The notes: generated from the sequence alone by a model not told the origin. A stretch of DNA of 37,983 nucleotides from Candidatus Omnitrophota bacterium (GCA_021108075.1 JAIORP010000144.1:1-37983); one strand, 5' to 3'. Shown: positions 16,180 to 24,215, counted from the stretch's first letter. Made by a program: numbers and translations.

Positions 16180-16202
16180 CCCCGCCTTAAATAAAGGCGG
16201 GG
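16180..16202. repeat. REP-like or IS200/IS605-end-like GC-rich hairpin
   Basis: CCCCGCCTT, 5-nt loop, AAGGCGGGG: a perfect 9-bp stem in an AT-rich gap, preceded on the minus strand by a smaller TCCC-AGC-GGGA hairpin and followed by GATGA. Such GGGAATTCCCC...GGGGATGA ends resemble REP elements and the right ends of IS200/IS605 elements. No transposase is adjacent. There is no T-run on the minus strand, so it is a poor terminator for the ketosynthase. The remainder of 16018-16232 shows no gene. Confidence 0.5.
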
Positions 16203-16232
16203 AATTCCCGCTGGGATTAAAAACATAACAAT

Positions 16233-17459
16233 CTACACGGCCCCAAACGCCACACAACAATTATTACCCCCGAACGCGGAGGCATTGTTCAGCGCAACAT
16301 CAAGTTTGACTTTACGGGATGAATTGGGAACACAATCAATGTCACATTCCGGATCTTTTTCCGTGAAGTTTATTGTAGGTGGGATTTCTTCCTCTTTCAC
16401 AGCTAGACAACACGTAGCTGCCTCAAAGGCTGATGCGGCCCCCATGGTATGCCCCAACATGGATTTGATTGAGCTGACCGCCAAATCTTTGACTTGTTCC
16501 CCAAAAACATCATGAATGGCTCCGGACTCGGCTTTATCATTTTCCGGTGTACCAGTGCCATGCGCGCAGACATATCCGATACGCTGACGATCAACTTTTG
16601 AACGATTGATCGCCTTGTTTATAGCCTTAGCTATGCCTGATTGTTTGGGTTGAGTCATATGATAAGCGTCACAAGACAGGCCATACCCTAAAACTTCGGC
16701 AATGATATTCGCCTTGCGCGCTTGCGCGTGTTCCAGGGCTTCCAGGATCAATAAACAACATCCCTCGCCTAATATCATGCCTTTACGGTTGACATCAAAC
16801 GGCTGACACTGTTCAGGGGCCATGGCAAACAGACGATGAAATCCTGTATAAGCGATACGCGACAAAGCGTCAGAACCACCGGCCAGGCAGACGTCACTCC
16901 TGCCTGTTGAAATATAATCATACGCCCGTCCAATGGCATAATTCCCGGAAGCGCAAGCGGTCGCAAAAATTTTATTCGGCCCATTCAGTTTTAAAAAAGC
17001 AGCCGTGTTGGCACTGATATAATCCGATGAAAAAACGCGAAATTTATACTTCTCAAATTCCCGTTCCGCTTGCTGTGCATCGTGGAATTGTTCGACAAAG
17101 ATGTTTTCTCCCATGGTCGTTCCAATAAAAAGCCCCGTGTTTTCACGAGGGAACCTTTTTAAATCAAAACCGGAATCCTGGATGGCTAACTGACCGGCCG
17201 CGATCGCCATCTGCGAAGCCCGGCCAATGCGTTTAGCCCGGCGTTTTGACATAAATTGAGTGGGATCAAAATTTTTTATTTCTCCAGCATAATGCCGGTT
17301 ATAGGAGGAGGTGTCCAGAGATTCAACTACAGAAATTCCGGATGTTCCAGACAGCAGGTTTTTCCAGAAAGGTTCTTTCCCGATACCGATTGAAGATACA
17401 GTACCGATGCCTGTTACTACGACTCGTTGCTGCGGTGTGGATGAATAAAGGTTTACCAT
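16233..17459 (-). CDS. Beta-ketoacyl-ACP synthase (FabF-like, possibly secondary-metabolism type)
   Basis: 408 residues, full length for a KAS I/II condensing enzyme. The catalytic triad is present: C169 (TACASG), H300 (CAHGTGTP) and H337 (MLGHTMGAA). It extends an acyl-ACP with malonyl-ACP. The HGTGT motif, instead of the HGTST usual in housekeeping FabF, resembles ketosynthases of polyketide and aryl-polyene type pathways, so the role may be special. It lies downstream of the fab block but separated from fabD by more than 1 kb, and upstream of a 7TM kinase and a thioester-reductase-like gene. No ribosome site is evident before the ATG. If no other fabF exists in the genome it would also serve primary lipid synthesis. 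Confidence 0.9.
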   Translation of the reverse strand: MVNLYSSTPQQRVVVTGIGTVSSIGIGKEPFWKNLLSGTSGISVVESLDTSSYNRHYAGEIKNFDPTQFMSKRRAKRIGRASQMAIAAGQLAIQDSGFDLKRFPRENTGLFIGTTMGENIFVEQFHDAQQAEREFEKYKFRVFSSDYISANTAAFLKLNGPNKIFATACASGNYAIGRAYDYISTGRSDVCLAGGSDALSRIAYTGFHRLFAMAPEQCQPFDVNRKGMILGEGCCLLILEALEHAQARKANIIAEVLGYGLSCDAYHMTQPKQSGIAKAINKAINRSKVDRQRIGYVCAHGTGTPENDKAESGAIHDVFGEQVKDLAVSSIKSMLGHTMGAASAFEAATCCLAVKEEEIPPTINFTEKDPECDIDCVPNSSRKVKLDVALNNASAFGGNNCCVAFGAV

Positions 17460-17664
17460 AATAATCGTTTAACGTTTGAACTGACATGACTTCTAAAAAA
17501 GACACTAAAAATAAAATTTTTCTTGCCAAAAACAAACTGAAAAAATACACGTTAAATCATTGTCTCGAAATAACGTCTCATAAAAATAATTCACATGGTA
17601 ATCGTGACATTTCAAATATTATCGAATGATACTCCTAAAAAGGAATCACATGTGGATGAACGCC

Positions 17665-17871
17665 TCAAACTTCAAGCTTGGCTTCGTCCGTTGCGTTCGT
17701 GCCTTGCATCTGCGCATCAATCCATTTATCAATATACTTCTTTGAAAAACGCCAATCTGAACCGATTTTAAAAGCAGGAATATTACCCTGTTGGGCATAC
17801 TTGTAAATCGTTGATGTGTGGACACCTAAGTAATCCGCCACTTCCTTAATATTCATAACATCATTCGGCAT
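17665..17871 (-). CDS. Small excisionase-family (HTH_17/MerR-like) DNA-binding protein
   Basis: 68 residues, a single winged helix: MNIKEVADYLGVHTSTIYKY followed by IPAFKIGSDWRFSKKYIDKW, the standard excisionase-type helix-turn-helix pattern, plus a short acidic tail. GAGGGGGG stands before the ATG. It has its own promoter (18010-18039) and a ~130-nt leader. Such proteins can be excisionases, phage regulators or ordinary small transcription factors. No integrase is present here, so a regulator is more likely. Its position directly upstream of the ketosynthase/kinase set makes it a candidate local regulator. Confidence 0.85.
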   Translation of the reverse strand: MPNDVMNIKEVADYLGVHTSTIYKYAQQGNIPAFKIGSDWRFSKKYIDKWIDAQMQGTNATDEAKLEV

Positions 17872-18009
17872 CTCGCCCCCCTCTTTTTTTTAATGAACTG
17901 ACTTCCCGCTCGAAAAAAATAAAGCGGAAAAGGAATATTGCATGAATGATCCTAGTTAACTCATGGTAATTTGCAATTATTGGAATTTACTAAATTATCA
18001 ATTTTTAAT

Positions 18010-18039
18010 ATTATACACATAAGGATATAATAAAGTCAA
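18010..18039 (-). promoter_or_regulatory. Sigma70-type promoter of the excisionase-like gene
   Basis: Minus strand TTGACT (18034-18039), 18-nt spacer, TATAAT (18010-18015). Transcription would start near 18003, ~130 nt before the ATG at 17871. The leader has no evident riboswitch that I recognise. Confidence 0.75.
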
Positions 18040-18443
18040 CACAAAAAAACCATATCCCTCAGCGCCTACATTGAAAAATTAATTAATATATAATAAAACA
18101 AACTAGTCATAAAAATCATCAACTAGCATATCATGCTTTTTTATGAAGATGAAAAATGATAATTTCATTAATTTGAATTAAAATAAGATAAGAATACTTT
18201 GAAAAAAATCTCATAGCATAAAAAATTTAATTAATTTGAATCAACTTAAAACACGACGAGGATAGCGGAGGATAACGGCGAAAAAATTATAAAGTAAAAA
18301 ATTTCGCGCGCGAAACACACGATAGCCTGACGCAGATAGGGATAAAAGGACGGATAGATACAGATGGGAGCAAAAACAACTAAAAGGCTGCCTAAAGCAT
18401 TGGATCCAATCTAACGCCACGAGATATATATTAAAAATTGAAA
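18040..18443. other. AT-rich intergenic spacer with perfect palindromes
   Basis: No gene found. It holds two perfect palindromes, TTTCGCGCGCGAAA (18302-18315) and ATTGGATCCAAT (18399-18410). A near-identical repeat pair, AATTTCATTAATTTGAAT and AATTTAATTAATTTGAAT, lies about 65 bp apart between 18160 and 18242. Several GATAG-type purine-rich words occur at 18255-18370. fabG and acpP would normally lie in this interval of a fab cluster; neither is present. Confidence 0.6.
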
Positions 18444-18475
18444 CAAAAAAATGGCTCTCTTAAAATATTTTAAGA
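18444..18475 (-). terminator. fabD: Rho-independent terminator after fabD
   Basis: TCTTAAAAT/ATTTTAAGA, an 18-nt perfect palindrome (18458-18475), followed on the minus strand by GAGCCA and seven T (18445-18451). It lies ~65 bp after the fabD stop and would end the recG/rsmD-to-fabD transcription block. The stem is AT-only, so strength is moderate. Confidence 0.55.
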
Positions 18476-18541
18476 AATATCCGTATGATCCGTTGCCGCA
18501 TGGGCCTGTCAGCGTACGCGCGGGATAGGTTGATCAATGAA

Positions 18542-19465
18542 TTAAGACAACTTGATTTTCTCAATATCCCCAGGCGTTCGAACATTGAAAACTGTCAGAT
18601 CACGGTCTATTTGACGAAGCAAACCTTTCAAGACATTACCCGGTCCGATTTCAATAAAATGACGCACGCCCTGAGCTGAAACATAATTGATCGAGTCCTC
18701 CCACAAAACAGACGATATGATTTGCCGGGATAAATTACTTTTAATCTGATCACCTGTCATTGCCGGTTGGGCATCAACATTGCTAATTAAGGGTCGTTTC
18801 GGATCATTAAAACTTAAATGATCGAGTACCGACCTAAATTTAGGGACAGCTGCGGCCATCAATGTGGAATGAAACGCCCCACTCACGGTCAAAGGAATAA
18901 CCCGTTTGGCACCGGCCTCCTTTATCTTTTTACATGCCGCGGTAACCGCCTCCACCTCACCGGTAATAACAATTTGATCCGGTGAATTATAATTCGCAAC
19001 AGAGGCTCCGACCGAGTCACAGATGTCTTTTAATTGGATTTTATCAAATCCGATAATCGCTGCCATGCTGCCCTGTGTGGCCCGGCAAGCTTCTTCCATA
19101 AAGGCCGCCCGATGTTTGACCATCATCAACCCTTCCTCAAAGCTTAATGCGCCAGATGCAGCCACAGCGCTGCACTCCCCCAGACTCAATCCACAGGTAT
19201 ATTGCGGATCCAGTTGCTGATAAATTGCGTGTTTTTGCAGAGCTGTTAAAGCAGCAATACTGTATGTGTAAATGGCTGGTTGACAATATCCAGTTGATGT
19301 TAACCGATCAGCGGGGCCGTTAAAAATAATATCTGTTAATCCAGGAATAACAATATTGGCTTCTTCAAAAATTTCCCTTGCTTCAACTGAAGTCTCATAA
19401 ATTTCTTTTCCCATCCCTACCTCTTGTGCTCCCTGGCCGGGAAAAATCAAACAAACTCTGGTCAT
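18542..19465 (-). CDS. fabD: Malonyl-CoA:ACP transacylase
   Basis: 307 residues, the normal length. It transfers malonyl from CoA to acyl carrier protein, supplying all later elongation steps. FPGQGAQ at the start, catalytic S94 in GLSLGE and H199 in GAFHS are visible, as is the C-terminal IEIGPGNVL. The ATG at 19465 is preferred over one ten codons earlier because GGAG lies 5 nt upstream. It follows fabH by 75 nt on the same strand; the usual next genes fabG and acpP are absent. Confidence 0.96.
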   Translation of the reverse strand: MTRVCLIFPGQGAQEVGMGKEIYETSVEAREIFEEANIVIPGLTDIIFNGPADRLTSTGYCQPAIYTYSIAALTALQKHAIYQQLDPQYTCGLSLGECSAVAASGALSFEEGLMMVKHRAAFMEEACRATQGSMAAIIGFDKIQLKDICDSVGASVANYNSPDQIVITGEVEAVTAACKKIKEAGAKRVIPLTVSGAFHSTLMAAAVPKFRSVLDHLSFNDPKRPLISNVDAQPAMTGDQIKSNLSRQIISSVLWEDSINYVSAQGVRHFIEIGPGNVLKGLLRQIDRDLTVFNVRTPGDIEKIKLS

Positions 19466-19540
19466 ATTTTCTCCATTGATTTTATATCGAAACAATATCT
19501 ATCTTATTACGATAACGTGATGCTTATTATTGCGAACATG

Positions 19541-20518
19541 CTACCATTTGACGATATTAGCAGCAGCGACAAGTCCAGCCCCAAAGGTCACCAGGGCGAC
19601 ATAATCACCGGATTTAATCTCGCCTTTCTCAACAGCTTCGTAAAGGGCCACGGCAATAGCTGCCGCAGACATGTTGCCGTACTTATGGATATTGACAAAA
19701 AATTTATCTTTAGAGACGCCCAACTTACGGGCAACGGCAGAGATAATGCGGTCATTGGCTTGATGCGGAACAACACAGCTGATATCAGACATTTTTATCT
19801 TGGCCTTATGAGCGACAATCTGAACAGCTTCTGCCATCGAGTTAACAGCAATCTTGAAAAGTTCCTGGCCGCGCATCTCGACATAGGGGATCTTCATCAT
19901 CTTATTCTTTTGGTCAAGCGGCTCACGTTGTTCGGTGATAACAGACATCGTATCGGCAAACTGCCCCTTGGAGAACATGTAATCCGAAAGGATGCCACGC
20001 GATGAACGGACCCCGGATAAAACAACCGCGCCGGCTCCATCGCCGAACAACACACATGTCGAACGGTCATTCCAATCCAACAGATTCGTGAATTTATCAG
20101 CGGCAATCACAAGCGCGTTCTTGTACATTCCACTCAGCAAGAATTGTTTGGCTGTTGTTAAAGCGTAAAGGAATCCCGAACACGCCGCGCTAACATCAAA
20201 GGCTGCCGCGTGTTGAGCCTTAAGAGCTCTTTGGACCAAACATGCCATCGACGGAAAATTACTATCTGGCGTTGTGGTAGCGACGATAATAAGGTCGATT
20301 TTATCACTGGTTAGCTTAGCCCGCTTAAGGGCCTCTTTGCCGGCCTGAGTAGCCATATCAGAGGTTTTCTCGCCTATACTGGCAATACGGCGTTCTTTAA
20401 TACCCGTTCGGGTTGTTATCCACTCATCCGATGTGTCGACAAGCTTTTCTAATTCGAGGTTGGTCAATCGTCTTCTTGGCAGGTAATGACCAAGGGATTG
20501 AATAGCAATATTTTTCAT
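19541..20518 (-). CDS. fabH: Beta-ketoacyl-ACP synthase III
   Basis: 325 residues. It starts fatty-acid synthesis by condensing an acyl-CoA (usually acetyl-CoA) with malonyl-ACP. The active-site triad is C113 (SAACSGF), H252 (PHQAN) and N282 (GNMSAA). DTSDEWITTRTGIKERR is the family N-terminal signature. It lies between plsX (150-nt gap) and fabD, the standard order in many bacteria. Confidence 0.96.
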   Translation of the reverse strand: MKNIAIQSLGHYLPRRRLTNLELEKLVDTSDEWITTRTGIKERRIASIGEKTSDMATQAGKEALKRAKLTSDKIDLIIVATTTPDSNFPSMACLVQRALKAQHAAAFDVSAACSGFLYALTTAKQFLLSGMYKNALVIAADKFTNLLDWNDRSTCVLFGDGAGAVVLSGVRSSRGILSDYMFSKGQFADTMSVITEQREPLDQKNKMMKIPYVEMRGQELFKIAVNSMAEAVQIVAHKAKIKMSDISCVVPHQANDRIISAVARKLGVSKDKFFVNIHKYGNMSAAAIAVALYEAVEKGEIKSGDYVALVTFGAGLVAAANIVKW

Positions 20519-20669
20519 AATATACAGAGACTACGATATCAGATAATAAAAAAATCCTGCTGTAACTTCATATAATGATTATCCAATATCTGGGTTAATA
20601 TTATAATTCATAATAATTAAAATAATCTTTGAAACCCGCGTCAGATTGTTCGGGTCGGATCAGAAAATA

Positions 20670-21668
20670 TTACTTCGTCGTCTTCTTTAAATCTGTTTCC
20701 ATACATTGAATGATATTATGTTCGATCTCCCGCATTGTGGCTCGAATAGCATTCTTAATCGCCTTGGGATTGGATCGACCATGACAAATCATGACAATAC
20801 CGTTAACGCCTAATAATGGAGCGCCACCGTATTCTGTGTAGTCAGCATAACGTTTAATGTGATTCAAACGTGATTTCATTAAGATGGCACCGAAAAGAGC
20901 GATCGGGCTTTTCTTAATTTCCCGACGCATCAACGCGGCGGCAGATTCCATCAAACCTTCAGAAATTTTAATAACGATATTACCGACATATCCGTCACAA
21001 ATAATACAGTCCGCCTGCCCGGTGAAGATAGCGTTCGCCTCGATGTTGCCAATAAAGTTCGGGATACACTCTTCCATTTTTTTATACATCTCTTTCTCGA
21101 ATCCCGTTCCCTTGCTTTCTTCGCTTCCGATGTTCAACAAAGCAACCGCAGGATCAGCAACATCTAAAACCTCCCGCGCATACACGCGTGACATCAAAGC
21201 GGATTGGAGCAAATGCTGCGGTTTAGGATCTGTGTTGGCCCCCACATCCATCAAGAAAGAAAATTTATTTAAAGTTGGGATAACCAGCCCGATAGCTGAC
21301 CGTTCTACCCCTTTCAGCATGCCTAATCGAATCGTCGATGCGGCCACCACAGCACCCGTATTGCCAGCGCTAACAAAGGCATCAAAATGTTTTTCTTTTA
21401 ACAATTTAATACCGACAGAAATAGATGAATTCCTTTTCTTACGGATGGAAACAGTGGCCGGTTCATGCATGTCAATAACTTCATCGGCATGAACGATGTC
21501 AATGCGATCTTGGGGACAATCAAACTTCTTCAATTCCGTGCGGACTTGTTCTTCAAGCCCGACTAAAGTAATATGAACTTTCTCGAACTCCTTAATGGCC
21601 CGAACAACACCTTCAACAATATTATGTGGGGCATGATCTCCGCCCATGGCATCAACAACGATATGCAT
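20670..21668 (-). CDS. plsX: Phosphate acyltransferase PlsX
   Basis: 332 residues. It converts acyl-ACP to acyl-phosphate for the PlsY step of phospholipid synthesis, at the cytoplasmic face of the membrane. The signature VDAMGGDHAP is at the start, with SAGNTGAVVAA, GANTDPKP and GFVGNI-like (GYVGNIVIKISEG) motifs later. It follows rpmF, the widely conserved yceD-rpmF-plsX order. Confidence 0.96.
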   Translation of the reverse strand: MHIVVDAMGGDHAPHNIVEGVVRAIKEFEKVHITLVGLEEQVRTELKKFDCPQDRIDIVHADEVIDMHEPATVSIRKKRNSSISVGIKLLKEKHFDAFVSAGNTGAVVAASTIRLGMLKGVERSAIGLVIPTLNKFSFLMDVGANTDPKPQHLLQSALMSRVYAREVLDVADPAVALLNIGSEESKGTGFEKEMYKKMEECIPNFIGNIEANAIFTGQADCIICDGYVGNIVIKISEGLMESAAALMRREIKKSPIALFGAILMKSRLNHIKRYADYTEYGGAPLLGVNGIVMICHGRSNPKAIKNAIRATMREIEHNIIQCMETDLKKTTK

Positions 21669-21875
21669 GTTATTCCTTTTTAATAAAAAAAGCAGATATT
21701 AAACTCACATCACATTTAACTGTCTTCATTTCATGACCCAATTCTACGCCTGTTTATCGGAGCAATCAATATTATCTTTAATTTAATCTCAAAAATATAT
21801 TTGTGACGATAATTCTTTTGTGTTTTCAACAAAATGACAACTGCGTTCTGGAATGTTTGTTTCGGAAATGAAACG

Positions 21876-22073
21876 CTACTTCTTTTTTTCTTCCTGCGTT
21901 TCAGCTTCCATAACAGGTTGCCCTTTGTAATAACCACAAAATGGACAGACACGGTGCGGCAAAATTGGTTTTGAACAATGTGAACATTGGCCGAGTTGCG
22001 GAGTATCTAAGTTGTCATGTGTCCGTCTTTTTCTCGAGCGTTGTTTAGAATGTTGTCGTTTCGGATGCGCCAT
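21876..22073 (-). CDS. rpmF: Ribosomal protein L32
   Basis: 65 residues. The basic N-terminus MAHPKRQHSKQRSRKRRTHD is typical of L32. CSHC and CPFC pairs (residues ~31-48) form a zinc ribbon, so this is the Zn-binding form. It follows yceD by 14 nt and is co-transcribed with it. A long 207-nt gap separates it from plsX. Confidence 0.95.
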   Translation of the reverse strand: MAHPKRQHSKQRSRKRRTHDNLDTPQLGQCSHCSKPILPHRVCPFCGYYKGQPVMEAETQEEKKK

Positions 22074-22087
22074 TATTTTCTCCTTAT

Positions 22088-22519
22088 TTATTTTATTTTC
22101 TTTGTGTCATTCGGGAGACACAAACATTTTCCTTCATTCAAATTATTTCCACATTTCGGACATAAACCCTTGCATGTTTCATCACAAATGATCAAAGACG
22201 GTAACCCTAAAATAACCTCTTGCCTTAAGTCTTCCGTGATATCAATAAAATCCGTCTGCCGATCAAGCGTATAATCCAGCAAGAAGGAACAACACAAATC
22301 TTTCTCAATATCTTGCAGACAACGAAAGCAAAACGATTGAAAGCGGCTTTTAACCGTCGTCTCGACAAGCAATGTATCCTGTGTCTTATCCACCTTTGCC
22401 GAAATGTCAAACGGGGCAATAAATTTGATATCCCCGGAAAGGTTATCAGGCAATCCAATCGACTCTTGCTCTTGCAGCGTAATCCCTTGTGGTGGAATGC
22501 GACGAATATATATCTTCAT
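22088..22519 (-). CDS. yceD: YceD/DUF177-family protein
   Basis: 143 residues. The family is almost always encoded before rpmF and is linked to 23S rRNA metabolism and ribosome assembly. The C-terminus ICDETCKGLCPKCGNNLNEGKC carries the conserved CKGLCPxCG motif, which may bind metal. The N-terminal half is beta-rich and less conserved. It follows coaD by 69 nt. GGAGG is present upstream but rather far (about 13 nt) from the ATG. Confidence 0.88.
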   Translation of the reverse strand: MKIYIRRIPPQGITLQEQESIGLPDNLSGDIKFIAPFDISAKVDKTQDTLLVETTVKSRFQSFCFRCLQDIEKDLCCSFLLDYTLDRQTDFIDITEDLRQEVILGLPSLIICDETCKGLCPKCGNNLNEGKCLCLPNDTKKIK

Positions 22520-22588
22520 GACAGATCAACCCGCCTCCATTCATTTTTCTTTGAATACTCATTTGCTTTAATGCTGTCAAGCGCGACC

Positions 22589-23071
22589 CTAAGGCTGTTT
22601 CAATTTTGCCTTTACTTTTTTAGCCACAATATCCGGAACAAAAGACGATATATCCGCTCCTAACGATGCTGCCTCTTTGATCAGGGTTGATGACAAAAAA
22701 GCGTTCCCTTCAGACGGCATCAAAAACAATGTTTCAATATCTTCATCTAAACGTCTATTCGTCAGGGCCATCTGCAATTCATAATCAAAATCCGAAATGA
22801 CGCGTAATCCCCGAATCAGAACATTAATCTCTTTCCGTTTAGCAAAATCAACCACGAGTCCACTAAACGGCTCAATGCTGACCGCTTTAAAATCTTTGGT
22901 TGTCTCCAACAACAGGGCAACGCGTTCATCCGTTGTAAAAAGCGTCTTCTTGATTGAATTATTGACCACCGCGACAATGACATTATCAAAAATCTGCAAA
23001 GCGCGTTTAATCAAATCCAAATGCCCATCGGTTACAGGGTCAAAAGTTCCGGGGTAAATAGCTGCTCTCAT
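22589..23071 (-). CDS. coaD: Phosphopantetheine adenylyltransferase
   Basis: 160 residues, the family's usual length. It makes dephospho-CoA from 4'-phosphopantetheine and ATP, the penultimate step of CoA synthesis. YPGTFDPVTDGHLDLI holds the nucleotidyltransferase TxGH-type motif (H18). RGLRVISDFDYE and FLMPSEGNAFLSSTLIKE are family signatures. It follows rsmD by 58 nt, a very common pairing. Confidence 0.96.
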   Translation of the reverse strand: MRAAIYPGTFDPVTDGHLDLIKRALQIFDNVIVAVVNNSIKKTLFTTDERVALLLETTKDFKAVSIEPFSGLVVDFAKRKEINVLIRGLRVISDFDYELQMALTNRRLDEDIETLFLMPSEGNAFLSSTLIKEAASLGADISSFVPDIVAKKVKAKLKQP

Positions 23072-23129
23072 AATAAACTGTTATATAAGTGTATCGCTTA
23101 AAATAAATATATTTGTTAAATAAGCAGGT

Positions 23130-23702
23130 TTATTCTTGTTTTCTGATTTCATAAATAGAAAGCCTTGAGCTCCCATATTTTTTTTCCCTTACAAGAGAAA
23201 TTCTACCTAAGTCCTCAGGTAGAATTTCTTTTTTTTGATGCTGCATAATGACGGTACAATTGGGATGTAATATATCACAGGCCTCTAAAATTTTCAAGAT
23301 TTTTTTTGCGATCCCACGGCCATAGGGAGGGTCACAAAACACCAGATCAAAGCGCTGTTGCCGCGTGCTGAACAACTTAACGGCTGTAAATGCGTCAAGA
23401 TTTAGAATCTCATATTTGCGAGTCTTTTGCGACAAATCACCCATCGGCATCATCGCTAAATTTTCCTGTAAAATCTCAAAACAACGCTGATCTTTTTCGA
23501 CCATAAGCACAGGTTCGGAACCCCGGGAAAGAGCTTCAATACCAATCGACCCGGAACCAGCGCACAGGTCCAAGAACGAATAACCGGTTAAGTCCTGCCC
23601 TAATATATCAAACAAAGACTTCCGGACAATATGCTGGGTTGGACGTATGCCCCTGGGCATATAAATATTTCGATTTTTAAATGTTCCACCAATAATTTTC
23701 AT
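23130..23702 (-). CDS. rsmD: 16S rRNA (guanine(966)-N(2))-methyltransferase
   Basis: 190 residues. IRPTQHIVRKSLFDIL near residue 20, the SAM-binding LDLCAGSGSIGIEALSRG and the catalytic FCDPPYG (DPPY type N-methyltransferase motif) identify it. It modifies G966 of 16S rRNA during 30S assembly. AAGGA stands 7 nt before the ATG. It precedes coaD. Confidence 0.94.
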   Translation of the reverse strand: MKIIGGTFKNRNIYMPRGIRPTQHIVRKSLFDILGQDLTGYSFLDLCAGSGSIGIEALSRGSEPVLMVEKDQRCFEILQENLAMMPMGDLSQKTRKYEILNLDAFTAVKLFSTRQQRFDLVFCDPPYGRGIAKKILKILEACDILHPNCTVIMQHQKKEILPEDLGRISLVREKKYGSSRLSIYEIRKQE

Positions 23703-23871
23703 AAATAATTCCTTAACTGACGAAGTATCCGCGACGTCTTTTAGCGGCCTTATCCATACCCCATCCCCGGGTACAGCAAATTGATAAAAAATGTACTGAT
23801 CGAATGGTCAATCACATCAATAAACTGCCAGACCAAAAATATCCCAATAAAACCAAATCGGTATATGGTGT
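23703..23871 (-). other. Gene-free region with a possible decayed membrane ORF
   Basis: On the minus strand a stop-bounded frame of about 40 codons reads a hydrophobic stretch (RFGFIGIFLVWQFIDVID, then HSISTFFINLLYPGMGYG) and ends just before the rsmD leader, overlapping a short MDKAAKRRRGYFVS frame. There is no ATG start. It may be the tail of a lost membrane-protein gene. I do not recognise the family. Confidence 0.3.
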
Positions 23872-23950
23872 TGTAATACCAAATCCATTAATAAATTGTT
23901 CTGTCTTAATTCTGATATTCTCGCTAAATCGTCGAGAAAAGCAGAATTGG
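23872..23950 (+). repeat. Dispersed repeat, copy B, with 22-bp insertion
   Basis: 79 bp; after removing 22 bp (23915-23936) it matches the minus strand of 1-57 at 55/57. The extra block adds an inner TTCTCG...CGAGAA stem within the ATTCTG...CAGAAT hairpin. It is directly followed by a strong extended -10 promoter. The match boundary is sharp at 23872. Confidence 0.85.
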
Positions 23951-23973
23951 TTTCGGTCATTATTTAATGGAAT

Positions 23974-23982
23974 TGGTATAAT
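23974..23982 (+). promoter_or_regulatory. Extended -10 promoter element
   Basis: TGGTATAAT (TGn plus consensus -10), five bases before an ATG at 23988, so a transcript would be leaderless. No good -35 box is visible, as is common for extended -10 promoters. Confidence 0.5.
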
Positions 23983-23987
23983 AACGC

Positions 23988-24092
23988 ATGGATGTTTCCG
24001 AGTTCATAAAAAATGTTAACAAAGCACTCCCATCCAATGGCGAACAGGAAGCTTGCCGTGCGGATTTATCCTTGCGCTTATTTCTCCTTTGA
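23988..24092 (+). CDS. Possible leaderless 34-residue ORF
   Basis: Reads MDVSEFIKNVNKALPSNGEQ and 14 more residues, then TGA. The composition is protein-like (amphipathic helix, charged turn), and the start is placed exactly where transcription from the TGGTATAAT element would begin. No family is recognised; it may be the front of a decayed gene, since similar-looking codons continue weakly afterwards. It is convergent with recG. The stretch 24093-24215 shows nothing clear. Confidence 0.3.
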   Translation: MDVSEFIKNVNKALPSNGEQEACRADLSLRLFLL

Positions 24093-24215
24093 AAAACGGC
24101 AGAAAAATCTTATTCCCGATTTTACAGATCTTTACCCTGCGCGTTGAATACTGAGAACACATCAGTTTCATTATATTTTATATACAAATAAACAATTCCA
24201 TTATCTAAATTGATC

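Noticed and set aside
16057..16260. 67-codon minus-strand ORF downstream of the ketosynthase
   Set aside because: It starts inside the ketosynthase gene and reads through the GC-rich hairpin; the peptide is a translation of a repeat-like sequence.
17323..17550. 75-codon minus-strand ORF at the start of the ketosynthase gene
   Set aside because: Overlaps the ketosynthase N-terminus in another frame; no motif and no ribosome site.
20884..21492. 202-codon plus-strand ORF
   Set aside because: Antisense shadow of plsX, which is certain.
21731..21952. 73-codon minus-strand ORF overlapping rpmF
   Set aside because: It lies in another frame over the L32 gene and continues into AT-rich spacer; rpmF is certain.
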